A stretch of DNA of 64,000 bases. Source: Ulota crispa (lineage: Eukaryota; Streptophyta; Bryopsida; Orthotrichales; Orthotrichaceae). The position numbers and the translations under genes were made by a program. Shown one piece after another: positions 25,721 to 37,474 of the stretch (positions are counted from its first letter, which is position 1; each line of letters opens with the position of its first letter). The notes under the pieces were generated by a model that did no database searches, was not told the origin of the DNA, and saw only the letters and a list, made by a program, of their open reading frames with translations. The stretch spans positions 21,742,358-21,806,357 of the forward strand of contig OY987244.1 of NCBI GenBank assembly GCA_963920765.1, in the 5' to 3' direction.

Positions 25721-26272
25721 GGCTACTTTATCAACATCAAAACTATATGTTTGTGGCTTACTTCAAAATACCAAGCAAAGTTGTGCAAACTATCGATACA
25801 CCTCGTTGCCTTTCTTGCCAGAAAACTTTTCAGGATTCGCCATTTTCGACTCTCTACTTCCAAATTCCAGTTTGTCATGCCTTTCTGTTCCTCATTGTGC
25901 ATGATCACTTAAAGTCAAAGGAGACACATGTCAGGGTTCCACAGCTGCTTGGTCCAAAATTTCCTACACCAGATGTGGAATTACAGCTTGAAATACTATT
26001 TGAATCTACTGTTGAATAATATTGGCCCATTCTGATTCAACTCCCTCTGGTAATGAGAGTCCTTTTGGTTCTCCTCCCTGTCTTTTCTGATCCATGGTGA
26101 AATTAGTGTACACCTAGCCTCGTTTCGAACTACTGGCAAAAGAATCAGTGCAAGCACTCTAATATCATACACAATGACCCATAGTAACATACACATGGGA
26201 ATAGTGAACAAAGTTTCCGGAACAGAATCATGAACCATGAACGGAGCATGGATTGTCCATGACGCAACATTA

Positions 26273-26531
26273 TGTCAAAGTTTGGCAATTGCATGATCGA
26301 CACTTTGTCTAAATCAACCAACATAAACTCTATGAGCCTCATTCTGTAAATTACTCATGGCAAGCATTAAAAGATTAGGCAAGTAGTATCGAAATCATTA
26401 CGTCTGTTTTAGCAAAATGTTGCGTGAGGAACAAATCTCCACATGTAGTTTTTAAAGGAAAAAGATGGATCAACTAACCATAACCGCCGTAACCGCAATC
26501 AAGTCCTGCTGTTATTAACTAGTTTGTTACA
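26273..26531 (-). repeat. 5' LTR of the gypsy element
   Basis: Direct repeat partner of 20930-21188. It shares long unchanged blocks such as GGCAATTGCATGATCGACAC and AAAAGATTAGGCAAGTAGTA. Confidence 0.85.
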
Positions 26532-28259
26532 TGCTACTAACAATACTCACCATAACTGGATTTGTATTCATCTGTGTAGTTTAAGTTCTAACTAAATGTT
26601 GGACTCTGTTTCCTTCGGAGTGGCTTTTTTCCATAGAGCCAAACGCAAATGGTGTGGATGGTGTAGACAAGGTGCCACTGTGGATGAATTGTCATTCATG
26701 TGGATATCATGTCATTGTATTGGATACCAATTGATTGTAAAACATACATATTACTGCAATCTAAAATACATAGAGAGCCTATTTTACGCAAATTTGTCTT
26801 TGTGGATTTCATAGTGGTGGTAATAGTAGCAAAATAATTGACATTTTACAAACCCAACCATTGCAAAGTGAAGGCTCGGGGAGATCACTCCCTCTTACAT
26901 TTTGCATACACCTACAATAATGACATATTTAAATGGAGGTTATTTACCTTGTCAAAAAATTTATAAGACAAGGTATTTTTTTAAATAAAGGTAAATGTTA
27001 ATGATTAAATGCATCGTATTGATACTTGTATTTTTTCCAATGACTCATTTTAAGCTACCATATATTATTTACAATCCATTATTTTTCTTATACCCAATTA
27101 TTCTTTATAAATCATTCTCAGGTAGGTCACTCTTTGTACGTTGAGTACCCCATGCAGCAATGGGGTATTTTTTAGGGGCTATTTATTTCCTATGAATAAA
27201 TAAAAGAGCTCATATAATTATATAATTTATCAATATGACTTGTTTTAAGGCACTCTATAATTATTTATATGGCCTAAAGGATTCCATTTTTTCTAGGCTA
27301 TTTTTTTATAAGGAAAAAAATGAGTTGTTGAACAAAGTGAAAGACAAAGGTTTTGGATAAAAGTTACAAAAGAAGCATGTGAATATTTAATGGTTGGATT
27401 TTAATATTGTAAAAAAATTAATTCTTTTTTTACACCCTACTTTTTTATTTTTTATTTTTTGGTTTATATTAGATTTTGTATTTTTTTTCACATCTTATTA
27501 TTTTAGTTTGGACCTCAATTAGGGCACCTTTGTTTACACAAAGTATTGATATTTATTTCATTTTCCACTTTTTTGTTAGATACTTCTTTTGGGTTTTAAA
27601 TTAGTATTTTAGTTTGACACCATATTTTTTGCTATGATATAGACTATGATACTTTGATTGGTTTTAAATTTTGAGTTTTTTTTCACTTCTTGTTATTTTT
27701 GTTAAGTCACATTTGTTTTTATTTTTATTTAATACAACATGGTTCCTTGAATACCTAGTCGCCTATGCATATCCATACTAGATACAATCTTGTGCATAGG
27801 ATAAAGTTAAGTCTTGTGCCTCTACATAAGCTGTAAAAAAAGGTAATGTCTTAGATTTGTAATGTACCTATATTATTTATATTAGATTTAATAGTTTAAA
27901 TGTTCTCTTCTTTATTTGTAAGTTTGTTATAATCTTTATTTCAAATGAATAAAATCCTTACTATATTATGCCGCACGTCAATTCTAAAATGCGTTAAGTG
28001 GTCCATCCGGGAAATCATTATATTTGTTATATGCAATTGTTTCCTAAATTTAGTACTATCTTGAAAATGTTTGGTACAAGTTCCCTTGAGCACATGCATT
28101 ATTAGGACCTAATAGCACAATTCACTTATAAAGATTTGACAAAGTTTTTTGAAGAAGAGCATCAGAATTCCTTCCATGGTGATATCTATGAAGGTCTTAG
28201 CTCATAGCCCTCTGTGTTTAAAAATCTAGCTTTCTTTCTATTATCCATATGTTGTTGTA

Positions 28260-28664
28260 GGGAATTGATATATGTATCACACCCTTTTGACTATTCCACT
28301 TCTCCTACTATTTTTGGCCTATATTTATGATATTATAATAGGTGTGGACCAGAGACAAAACATCACTAAAGTAAAAATATTACTTGACATATAAGTTATA
28401 ACTTCAATTTTGTTTTTTCAAATTTAGATCTTGCTTATAGTAACAATTAGAAATTCTAAATTATACTAACTTTAGTTTAAATATTTATTCAATAAAATGA
28501 GTGAGATCTAGATTTAAAATTCAAAGTTGAAGTTGACAAGTTTATATTTTTAATTTAGTGATGTTTTGTCCATGGTCCACACCTACTATAATATCATTAA
28601 TATAGGCCATATATAGTAGGTGTGGTAGAATAGTCAAAAAGGTGTGATACATATGTCAATTCCC
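28260..28664. mobile_element. GGGAATT-family foldback MITE
   Basis: 405 bp. The left end is GGGAATTGATATATGTATCA; the inverted right end is GGGAATTGACATATGTATCA. The two halves are largely inverted copies (GGTCCACACCTACTATAATA in the right half, matching inverted sequence in the left). Non-coding. Confidence 0.8.
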
Positions 28665-29780
28665 ATTGTAATATGATAGTTCATTGTTTGCAATTCAACT
28701 TTGTTTTTCATTAGCATATTTTGATCTCTTAGAGTTGTAGTTTCTTTACTAAACCCCTTATTCGGAGATAGCTCCATTCCTTTATCATCAAATCCATTTT
28801 GTATTGAGTTTTATTGTTATTGTTTCCCCTTGAAACAATTCATGTTTTGTCTTGCTCTAGTTTTAAGATGAAGATACTTTAAATAAACCTGTAATTCTTA
28901 GCATTTGAAATTCTTGATTGTGTAATTTGAAGTACGAGATATTACCATGTTACATTACAAAGTGACATTCGGTAACAAATATCTAAACACAAGCATGATA
29001 TATTTCAAAAAAAATTTGCAAAGTTTTTCTGTTGGGAGTTTGAGCACTGCATGTAACTTTTAGATTACTAAAATTCACTTGTAATTGATTTAAATCTCTT
29101 CAAATTACAAAAGCTTGGAAAGGTTACTTTTTAAAATTTTAAGTTTTAGTGTGAGATAAAAGGGTATTTGATTCAATCCTATGTATTTTGTTTTTAGCAA
29201 TTAGATTCATTGTATCTATATTATTTTCTTATTGTGGTAAATCAAAAACACCTCATAATATTTATATGGACTCAAAAATATTGTGATTGCCCTGTCATAT
29301 ATCTATGTGCAATTTTGATTTGTAGACTTGCAAAATAAAACCTACCCTATATTGTCTCTCATTGTCTCTCATGTAGTTTTTATATTTTACACTAGTAACC
29401 TCTCCAAGTCAAAAGGTTACACTCATTTATGGTTCTTTGAAATTGTTTCCAATATTTTCTAATACCTCATAGAAAAAAAAAAATGACCTTTACATGTTGA
29501 AAATTAAATTTGCATTTGTTTATTATAGCTAAAACAATGTCAAAACCCAAAAGAATGATTTCATAGTTGCAAATTAGAAAAATATAGACAAGCATTACAT
29601 TTTGAACAATAAAGATGCCCATAATCATATGAAATTTCCTAACTTTATGATTGTATAATGTTAAATATACAAAGGTAGTTTAAACATAATATAATACTTT
29701 GCAAGCAGAAACAATAGTCTAAACAAAGTTCATTACAACCCGTGCAGGGCATGACAAGGGGAGCAACTCTTGACCAGCTC
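28665..29780. other. AT-rich intergenic DNA
   Basis: No gene, tRNA or structured repeat was recognised. Confidence 0.5.
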
Positions 29781-29867
29781 TAAGGTAGAGGGCTCTAAAA
29801 TGGAGCGGGCTCTAAAATGGTGCATTTCTAGGAATGGCTAACATGTTCCTCTCACATATCTATTAGT

Positions 29868-29925
29868 ATCATTGATGAGTTAGGTGGGACTAGCTATTAA
29901 GCTAGTCCCACCTAACTCATCGATG
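29868..29925. repeat. Perfect-arm palindrome
   Basis: The arms GATGAGTTAGGTGGGACTAG and their inverse surround a short centre at AGCTATTAAGCT. It belongs to the TIR element of 29781-30335 and may be its centre or a separate tiny foldback. Confidence 0.7.
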
Positions 29926-29935
29926 ACACTAGTAG

Positions 29936-30233
29936 TGTTATAAACTAGTTAGTAACAGCAAGACTTGATTGCGGTTACAACAATTATGGTTAGTTGATCC
30001 ATCTCTTTCCTTTTAGAACCACGTGAGGAGTTTGTTCCTCACGCAATATTTTGCTAATACAGACGTAATGATTTCGATACTACTTGTTTAATCTTTTAAT
30101 GCTTGCCATGAGCACTGAGATCTAAATGCTCATACTATGCTGCACCATGAGCGAATTACGGAATGAGATTCATAGACTTTTATGTTGGTTGATTTGGACG
30201 GAGTGTCGATCATGCAATCGCCAAATCTTGACT
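29936..30233 (+). mobile_element. Solo LTR of the 20930-26531 gypsy family
   Basis: It begins TGTTATAAACTAGTTAGTAA and ends near CAAATCTTGAC, the reverse complement of the two LTRs of the full element, with an extra block of about 40 bp near 30115-30160. Likely target duplication: AGTAG (29931-29935) against GGTAG (30234-30238), one mismatch. This is the product of LTR-LTR recombination. Confidence 0.8.
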
Positions 30234-30833
30234 GGTAGATATGTGAGAGGAACATGTTAACCATTCCTAAAAGTGCACTGTTTTAGAGTTTGCTCCATTT
30301 AAGAGCCCACTCCATTTTTAGAGCCCTCTACCTTAAACAATGTTCTGCACTCATAGGAATTCGTCATCAAAGCATACAATTTTTCACTACCAAAGTAAAA
30401 CACACAAAAAAAAAACAACACAAATATAAATAAGGTTTCATGTGGATTAACACTCATACCTTTTAAGATTTAATGCAAAAATAAAATATGTAACATTGAA
30501 AAAAACTGAGATGTTCAAGGGGTCTCGATCAGTGTATTGCAAAAGTCTCCCAAATAAATCACAATTTGTTTGAAAATAATATGCCCTTTGCGTGAAGGAA
30601 CTCTATGTATATATGTACAGATGTGATTTAGAATTTCCTCAAATATTTGTAGAAAATCATTATTAGTAATAATAATAATAAATATAAAACCAACCTTTTT
30701 TATTTATCTGATCTATGATTAAAAGTTGACTTTGGATTCTAGATTCCGCAAACATATTTAACTTTTGAAATTGAAATAGAGTCATATTTACGTAAAAAAA
30801 CCTCTTCCATACAATTATACTCTAATACATATA

Positions 30834-31228
30834 GGGAATTGCTTAAGTGACACCCTTATTTGCTCACGGGCACCCTTGTGGGCATGCAATTTGATAATTT
30901 AGTGCTATTTTTGATTTATTCAAGTGGTTCATCATTCATTCAATCATGGCATTATCACCTCCTTGAAATAAAACAAGACAAATTTTTTTTTGTTGCAACA
31001 TTATTGCACCAATACTAATTTTTGATGTATTTTTGCTTTAAGTAACTCAAAAATCCCATATTTTTAATTTCAAATTTAAGTACACATTTTTATTTTTGAA
31101 TATAACCTTAGAATGATAAAGGTGAAACAAATCTTTTGATCCAAATAACAAATCAACATTAAAAATCACATTTCATGTTCACAAGAGGTGTCATGTTAGC
31201 ATTTTGGGGTATCACAGTAGTAATTCCC
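30834..31228. mobile_element. GGGAATT...GACACCC foldback MITE
   Basis: 395 bp. The left end is GGGAATTGCTTAAGTGACAC; the inverted right end is GGGAATTACTACTGTGATAC. Internal sequences (Ile/AT-rich, TCATTCATTCAATCATGGCA) recur inverted in the relative at 49113-49521. Confidence 0.75.
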
Positions 31229-31399
31229 TGAAATTATTCAATCCAACATTAAACAAACCTAAAAATAATAGAATAAACACTTTTAAATCATTATGAAATT
31301 CTGGTTCGCAAAAAGTTACACAAGTGCCTGCAGATTACTGCAAAAAACTGCAAAAGCCTCACCAAATGAAATTTGAAAAAATGGTGAAGTATGGCTTTC

Positions 31400-31758
31400 C
31401 AAGCGTCGACGTCACCCAAGACTGCGTCCAAGAGGTGAGGTGGCTCTGACACTTGTCTCGCACTTCGATTCGTCGCCACCGCCGCAGCGGCTGCGGCTGC
31501 GGCTACTTCTGCCGCTGCCGCTACTCTTCCGCGGCGTGCCTCGTTCTGTCCGTTGTTGTTGTTTGGGATCCTCGCAAGCGTTCTTCTTCACACGAAAACT
31601 GGCAATGCTTCAGAATTCTTCTGTGGCTCCTTTCTCGTGCTAAGCTTATCTCTGTAATCTCATTTCTTCTTCTCCTTGCGTCGCAGAGATCCATTTCTAG
31701 TTTAGGGTTTCACGGCCTGAGGCGGAGTGGAGTGGGAGTGGGGGCGCACTGTGCCGCA
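31400..31758 (+). promoter_or_regulatory. 5' UTR / promoter of USE1
   Basis: GC-rich, CT-rich sequence directly upstream of the USE1 ATG. It stays open in the same frame for 102 codons, but that part (Arg/Cys/Leu-rich) does not look like the USE1 family, whose N-terminus matches the ATG at 31759. A 5' UTR intron ending at the TCGCAG near 31686 is possible. Confidence 0.4.
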
Positions 31759-32547
31759 ATGGGCGTGAGCAAGGCGGAAGTGAATCTGAAACGCTTGCTG
31801 CGAGCGCAAGTGCACCAGACGAACGACTCCAAGCTGGTGCACTATGTGACCACCATGCGCTCCCTGCTGGCGGATCTGACGGGCGATCCCCAGCATCAGG
31901 GATTGGCCACCATCCCTGCGTCCCGCGCTCGCGACTACGCGCACCAGATCGACCTCGTGGCGCAGAAGCTCCGAAGCCGTGGGGTGGCGGACGAAGATCA
32001 AGCCCAAGCCCAAGCCCAAGCGCAAGCTCCGGAGGATGAGAGCACGTGGAAACAGAAGAGCCGCGATTCGGGTGCCAATTTGGGCCCCGAGAACCCTAAT
32101 CGACGTGATGAGAACAACAGGAGTACCGTCTCGGTAGCAGGAGCGCAGAGCATGCGGAGGCGACTTCGAGGGGATGATGTGAAGTCCGGAAGCGCCGGAT
32201 TAGGTCAGACCCCTGGCAGGGCCCCGGTGAGGGTGGACGCTGCTTTGCAGACGCTGGTGCAGCGGCACCGAGAGCTGCAGGAGGGCTTGACGGATGAGAT
32301 GGTGGAATTGTCCGCGCAGCTCAAGGAGAGCAGCTTGCTCATGGACCAGGCTCTTCACGACACCGACAAAGTGCTGGAATCCACCGAGGATGCCGTGGAG
32401 GCCAGCCTCGCTTCCACTAACCGAGCGAATGTGCGCATGGGCACTCTCTCCTCCCAGAGCTGGAAAACCAGCTGCTTGACCTGGCTCATTCTGTTCGTGG
32501 TCTTTGGCATGTTCCTCTTTATGGTGGTCTTGATTCGGATTACGTAG
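31759..32547 (+). CDS. USE1: USE1-like ER SNARE
   Basis: USE1 is a tail-anchored SNARE that acts in retrograde Golgi-to-ER membrane fusion. The intronless frame has 262 codons. The N-terminus MGVSKAEVNLKRLLRAQVHQ is the plant USE1 signature and fixes the start. A low-complexity QAQAQAQAQA stretch (about residues 81-90) lies in the linker. The SNARE-like helical region (about 155-225) contains LQTLVQRHRELQEGLTDEMV, AQLKESSLLMDQALHDTDKV and LESTEDAVEASLASTNRANV. A single C-terminal membrane anchor (WLILFVVFGMFLFMVVLI) ends almost at the stop, leaving only RIT outside. Length is usual for the family. Codon use is GC-rich, unlike the surrounding AT-rich DNA, which is normal for genes here. Confidence 0.9.
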   Translation: MGVSKAEVNLKRLLRAQVHQTNDSKLVHYVTTMRSLLADLTGDPQHQGLATIPASRARDYAHQIDLVAQKLRSRGVADEDQAQAQAQAQAPEDESTWKQKSRDSGANLGPENPNRRDENNRSTVSVAGAQSMRRRLRGDDVKSGSAGLGQTPGRAPVRVDAALQTLVQRHRELQEGLTDEMVELSAQLKESSLLMDQALHDTDKVLESTEDAVEASLASTNRANVRMGTLSSQSWKTSCLTWLILFVVFGMFLFMVVLIRIT

Positions 32548-34847
32548 GCCCTCCCTGCACTGTACTGTACTGTACACCTCAGTGCAACACACTCACACAT
32601 ACACACACACACACTGCTTTGACTTGTCCAAGCTCGTTGTGTTCCTACCCTAGCATTCTAAATCCAGCCTCTCATCTGGTGTAGCGATCTGGACTCTAAA
32701 GCTGTCACCCTTGATCTTTAAAAGTTTGACCACGTTGTAGGGGTGCATGCATGCGCTCCTCCGTTATTTTCGTGTTGTATTAGAGTGATGACAACAATTT
32801 TTTCTACATTGGTGGAGTTCGAAAGATGGAGCTAGCTAGGTAGTAAGATAGTGGCGTTAGCATAGATTTATCCAATGAGCCATATCTCTACAGGACTGGT
32901 GATGGAGAATGGGATGAGTCCTTGCAGAGCTCGGTCTCCACATGATATGTCCAGAAAAATGGGCGTTTTAAAAGTCAAGCTACAGGTGATGTTCTGTTCT
33001 GGCACCTTTCGCAAACCAGCCTGCAAATCCTGGGTGCTGCTCAGCGACTAACTGGGGTAAGTTGAAGTACCACTTCTCTGTTGCCCAAAATTTGAAAGTT
33101 TCCGTTGGTAAACGTCACCTCCAATGTTGTTTTGATTGATCGTGGCGATGATATGGTTTATTGTTCTAAGAATTTGTGATATTTTAACAGATTCTCGACT
33201 GCCATCGTCAAACTTCATGCTGGCACTTTGGATGTGGCGATGTTTGCAAAAACAAGGCCCTCCTATTGTTATCTCAACAGCCTTTGGAAATCTGTAATTA
33301 CGGAGATCAAGACCAGGTACAAGCTTGTTGATCAGCCTAGACACTTGCGGTACTGTAGTCTGATGCGCTCCATTGCGAGCTCTAAAAGCCTAAACTTGTC
33401 TGGCGACCTCTGCCGACCGAGATTCCGAACCCTTGTTCATGCAACAGTTGATTCACTATCACATTGACCCATGTATTCATATTGTCAAACAATGCAATAG
33501 TAAGTAGCGAGTCTACAACACAATACCTTGCAAGAATCTCAATAGGCTCCCTTTTTATACAAGGTGAATAGGTAAAGGAACAGCCTGATTTGAGAGAGAG
33601 AGGTTTGTTTTTGAATGCACTTTATTGATCTGAAGTTAGCAACGGAGCGGTTCTTGCAACAGTCTTCTTGTAGTTTGAGCTCAGCTTGATGCGCATCCTT
33701 GTTGACACTTCAGCATTGAAATTTGGACTCTTCTTTTCCTTTTTGTGTCTATTCACTTCAGTTGCCACACTTCCTCAAAGCTATCTAAGATTTGCAATAA
33801 CGGATTTAAGTTTTTGTTACTCACATTCCTTGCCTTGTCAGGTCTTAGAATATTAAAATTGGTGGGTTGGGACTCATCTTTGGTCTTCTCTACTACGAAA
33901 CTGAAGTTCAGCTGTTGAATTATTTGAATGCACATAATTCGGTTTCTACCCTAACATTTCTACGTCACACCGCTTTCTTGTAGAACTGGGTTTTATACCT
34001 TATTTTATCTTTTGAAATTGACAAGGATTCGTTGAAGCATGGAAGGAAGTTCCGGAATGGGAGAGGCGCGGAAGTAGCTGGCTGTGTTTCCTAATATTTT
34101 GCATTCCTAAAATTTTGAGAAATTTCCATAACAAAATGTGTACAAGAGCTACACTTTTGCAATTGTTATTTGCTTCAGGAAATGTATCTATCCTCAATTG
34201 TAGTATTGTTTAATATGGTTTAGGACTAATTGCTTACTCTAAGGCAACATTCATTATGACTTTAGTGCAAGACACCATAAACCAAAACTTTTTGGCCAAA
34301 ATGATTAAATAGTTGCTGATTATGAATGCCAGCAACCCTCTTTTGTCAAACAATAGCTCCAGTTTGTTTTTATAATTGTTTACTCTAAGATCTTCTTGCT
34401 TCTAGTTACAAAGAGTTTTAACTTGTTGATGTTGATGGGTATGATGAACAGCTTATGTGTTTGTTAGGTCTTTATTGCTTTACATTGTCTTGCATAGTAA
34501 AATACATATTGTACCTTTGTAAGTAAGTGATATGATGTGTAAAATGGGTTCATTGTTTGTTATTTTGAAACAAATTTAAAAGTGAATGTTTGCTTTAGTT
34601 TATTTATTACTACATTCCATATTGAATTTAGTTCTTGCATGTCTATTATTGCCTGGCACCACATTGCAATCTTTACTTGGTCTTGCCCATTTTTTCACGA
34701 AGAATGTGGATGTCTATTGAATTTATAAATTTATGAACCATTCTATTTGTTTAGTTAGTCCTTGATCTCTTTGTAGTCCCATGTAATCAATTAAATGTTC
34801 TTATTGTACTTAATCAATGCATACAAAATATGTTTTTGCGTTTGATT
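32548..34847. other. 3' flank of USE1 and intergenic DNA
   Basis: The first few hundred bases probably hold the USE1 3' UTR, including a CA repeat at 32584-32613. Minus-strand frames at 33048-33344 (98 codons) and 33753-33935 have moderately complex composition but match nothing I recognise. The rest is AT-rich. Confidence 0.4.
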
Positions 34848-35875
34848 TTAACCCCTAAATGCTTGAGACATTTTTTGAGCTTCTAGGAGTTTGCTTTATA
34901 TTGAAATAAGTTGCATCAAATTTTTTAAATTGTAACTCTACAAATTCAAAGTAGATATGTCAAAGATCACATAGGAAAAGAAAACACAACAATCTCACTT
35001 ATGGATTGAAAGATTATAATGTTAATTCCCTAAACGACACAGCGTGTCGCTGTGGCCAAAATAGGGTGTTTTTCCCGTATTCAAAAGTGTTGTTGTTTTT
35101 GGTTTCATTTGGATTTTTGAGGGTTGTGTATTGTTATTCTTCTCCACCTTTTGCAATGTTTGGCATGTTTCTACGATCATTTTTCCAACTTTGCAAAGAG
35201 TTTGTATTGGAGGTGGGTTACAAATACGTAGCTGGAGCATATCTGCAACTTATGGAATCCTACAGTGGATCCTCAAAATGAACACACTGCTGGAGCGCCA
35301 AGAGCAAGCGCTCTCGTTTAGCCGCTCCGATTCACAATCCGCGCTAAGAAAAGAACAAAAACCAAATTTGAGTCACCGTAGAATTACAATACGACCAGGA
35401 ATCTATAGTTCCCTGTGGTTGTTTAGGGGTTAATCATGAGGGTGTTAAAACCACAACAATGACTTGAAGTCTTTCAATCCTCTTTTCACATGTTGAATCT
35501 AAAAAATTGGTCACCAAAAAAATACAAGGTTAAAGGGCATAACATATAAAAGTCCAATCACTTTATGGCTTTTCAAAATCTCTTCTACAATTGTGTAAAA
35601 AGAATTTCTAGTATAAACTTTTCTCCAAGATCTAGTATATTTGAGGCTCATTTCCAAAAGCTCTCAACACTACAAATAGTCAAGACCCTTGCATAAAATT
35701 TTGATTAAAAAAATCATAGTCAATCATTTTTAAAATCAAAATTTTGATGCTTAACTAGACTTCAAAAAAAAAGTTCAAAACTATAAACTACTAAAAATGG
35801 AAACTTATTTAGGTTTATTGAATATCAGAATTTTGTAAACACCCAGATTGGGTACTTTAGGCACATAGGGGTTAA
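34848..35875. mobile_element. TTAA-flanked MITE, copy C (reverse orientation, interrupted)
   Basis: TTAA at 34848-34851 and 35872-35875. The ends are CCCCTAAATGCTTGAG and, inverted, CCCCTATGTGCCTAAAG. The interior is the reverse complement of copies A and B, interrupted by copy D (35026-35429). Without D about 612 bp remain, the same size as A and B. Confidence 0.72.
35022..35433. mobile_element. TTAA-flanked MITE, copy D (nested in copy C)
   Basis: TTAA at 35022-35025 and 35430-35433 bounds 404 bp. The left end is TTCCCTAAACGACACAGC; the inverted right end is CCCCTAAACAACCACAGG. Comparison with copies A and B shows that removing D plus one TTAA restores a continuous MITE. The interior is less AT-rich, with GC-rich ends (CGTGTCGCTGTGG; CAAGCGCTCTCGTTTAGCCG). 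Confidence 0.8.
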
Positions 35876-36334
35876 AAAGCTAGACAAATTAAGTTTGATT
35901 TTTACCTCATATTACAATCTTGGATAGCATTAGAAACAGTCTAGACATAAATCAAGTTGTTGCATGTACAAGCTTTATATGTCAAGATCAAATTTGAAAC
36001 TCGACTTTGAAATTTGGCCAAGAAAGAATTTACTTAAGAAATCGTTGAAAATAATCATAATAGGTTAAAGTTCTACTTTGGTTGATTTGTGAAAAACTTA
36101 GAAGAACAAAAGATTTGTGGTGAAAGTATAAAATTGTGTTTTCTTTCCATTTTTAAAACTAGTCAAATACAGCACATTTTGCAATTATGTCCTTTATAAT
36201 TTTCCATTATAATATAATCACATGTATATAAATTCAAAATGAAACAAATCAAGCTCTAAATTTTAATATTTTAATATAATCCTGAAAAATCGATTTAAAA
36301 GTGGCAACAACGTAAAAAGAGTTGATTTGTCTTT

Positions 36335-37275
36335 TTAACTCCTAAAGGATCATTGTCCCTACGGGGACAAATGGGATTTCGGGTAGGTACCTATGGCTTC
36401 AATTTTTGTCCTCATTTTTTGAAACTTTTTTGAAAATAGAAAAACACATTAGCTTTTGGGGAATATAATTTTTATTCCAATTGATGCTAGGGAGCAAAAG
36501 TTATGCCCAAATAAGCACAAATTTGGGGACTAGGGGCAGCAAAAAAAATTCTTATAAAACTTGAAAAAAATTTAATTTTTCTTTCTTATAGATTATATCT
36601 TTTTTTACATTTGAGGCTTTAATTCATTCCATTTGGACTAGTTATGAGAAAGTTATGGACAATCTTGTTTTTCGGGCAACTCAAGCATCTTCTTGAAAAA
36701 ATAACTTATAAACTTCATTTTTGAATGCAGTTTTAACATTTTTTCAAAAAAATTGTTGGGGAGGGTGAAGTTTTCTTTCTAGAACAATCTCACCGTTGGG
36801 ATTATTGCGTTCCAATTCCATTGCAAGGTTATTAGCAATTTAAGTTTTTGTTCAATCTCATACCTTCTTCTACCTAATGTTTTTTTTTAAGAATGATAAT
36901 TAAGTTTTTTTTTTTTTTTTATAATTTTTTTTTATAAATTCCCAAGATTCCCAAATCAACTTCCCACCATGCAAAAATAGAATTCCAAACTCTGTAGTGC
37001 AAAAATTTTAAGTTAAAATTGTTGAAAGTTAAAAAATCTAGCCAAGCCAGGTGCAAAAATAGTTGTATTTTACACTTTAAATTCATATATCTTCCAATAT
37101 ATGAGGTCAAAGTTCTTGAGTTTTGTATGACACATTCTTATAGTAGTCTAGCACAAGATCCTATAGTCAGATATGCAAAATGCCTGATTTTCAAATTTTT
37201 TTACTCTTTGCCATAGAGATGGCAGTTTTGAATGTCTTTTGACAAAATAAAGGCCATGGCCCTTTAGGGGTTATA
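36335..37275. mobile_element. TTAA-flanked MITE, copy E
   Basis: The left flank is TTAA (36335-36338) and the right is TTAT, presumably mutated. The ends are CTCCTAAAGGATCATTGTCC and, inverted, CCCCTAAAGGGCCATGGCC. The 933-bp interior is unlike copies A-C and non-coding. Confidence 0.55.
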
Positions 37276-37474
37276 GATTTAGGAATAAGATCATTCACAT
37301 TCCACACTAATGTAACAAAAACCCAAAACTTGGATGAGAAGTGTTCAATTACATCTTAAATCCACCTTCAAATCCTTTTTTACTTTTATAAAAGAGCAAT
37401 TCTTGTAGAAGATAAAGAGTTTTTGTAAAATTTAATTTATTTCTTGATAACAACTTTATTGCAATAAACTGTGC

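Larger units (their letters stand above)
20930..26531 (-). mobile_element. Ty3/gypsy chromovirus-type LTR retrotransposon, decayed
   Basis: The 5602-bp element lies on the minus strand. LTRs of 259 bp each begin TGTCAA and end AACA/TACA (20930-21188 and 26273-26531), with about 32 differences by eye (about 12%), mostly transitions. A purine-rich tract (AAAAGAGGGGATAA on the element strand) abuts the 3' LTR. The order gag, protease, RT, RNase H, integrase, chromodomain is that of Ty3/gypsy chromoviruses. Frames are broken by many stops and frameshifts and several catalytic residues are changed, so it is inactive. No clear target duplication or primer-binding site was found. Confidence 0.88.
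15659..28075. mobile_element. Large inverted-repeat structure (foldback/TIR-like) carrying nested elements
   Basis: The left arm starts ACCAAACATTTTCAAGATAG at 15659, and its reverse complement ends at 28075. The outer arms, 15659-16914 and 26820-28075, are both 1256 bp and look nearly identical in every block compared. The inner continuation (20005 to about 20245 against about 26590-26819) matches at only about 88-90% by eye, fading towards 20305/26540. Outside 15659/28075 similarity stops at once. The interior holds a Ty3/gypsy element, and the left arm is split by a CACTA-type element. No transposase was recognised, and a target duplication is unclear. Confidence 0.7.
29781..30335. mobile_element. 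TIR element split by a solo LTR
   Basis: The left arm TAAGGTAGAGGGCTCTAAAA and the following about 80 bases (to CACATATCTA) recur inverted at about 30237-30335. Between them are a near-perfect palindrome (29868-29925) and a solo LTR. No transposase is present. Confidence 0.7.

Noticed and set aside
31453..31758. 102-codon upstream extension of the USE1 frame
   Set aside because: The family N-terminus matches the ATG at 31759; the extension is Arg/Cys/Leu-rich and unlike USE1, so probably 5' UTR.
33048..33344. 98-codon minus-strand frame downstream of USE1
   Set aside because: Composition is protein-like, but no family, splice partner or context supports a gene; noted only as intergenic content.
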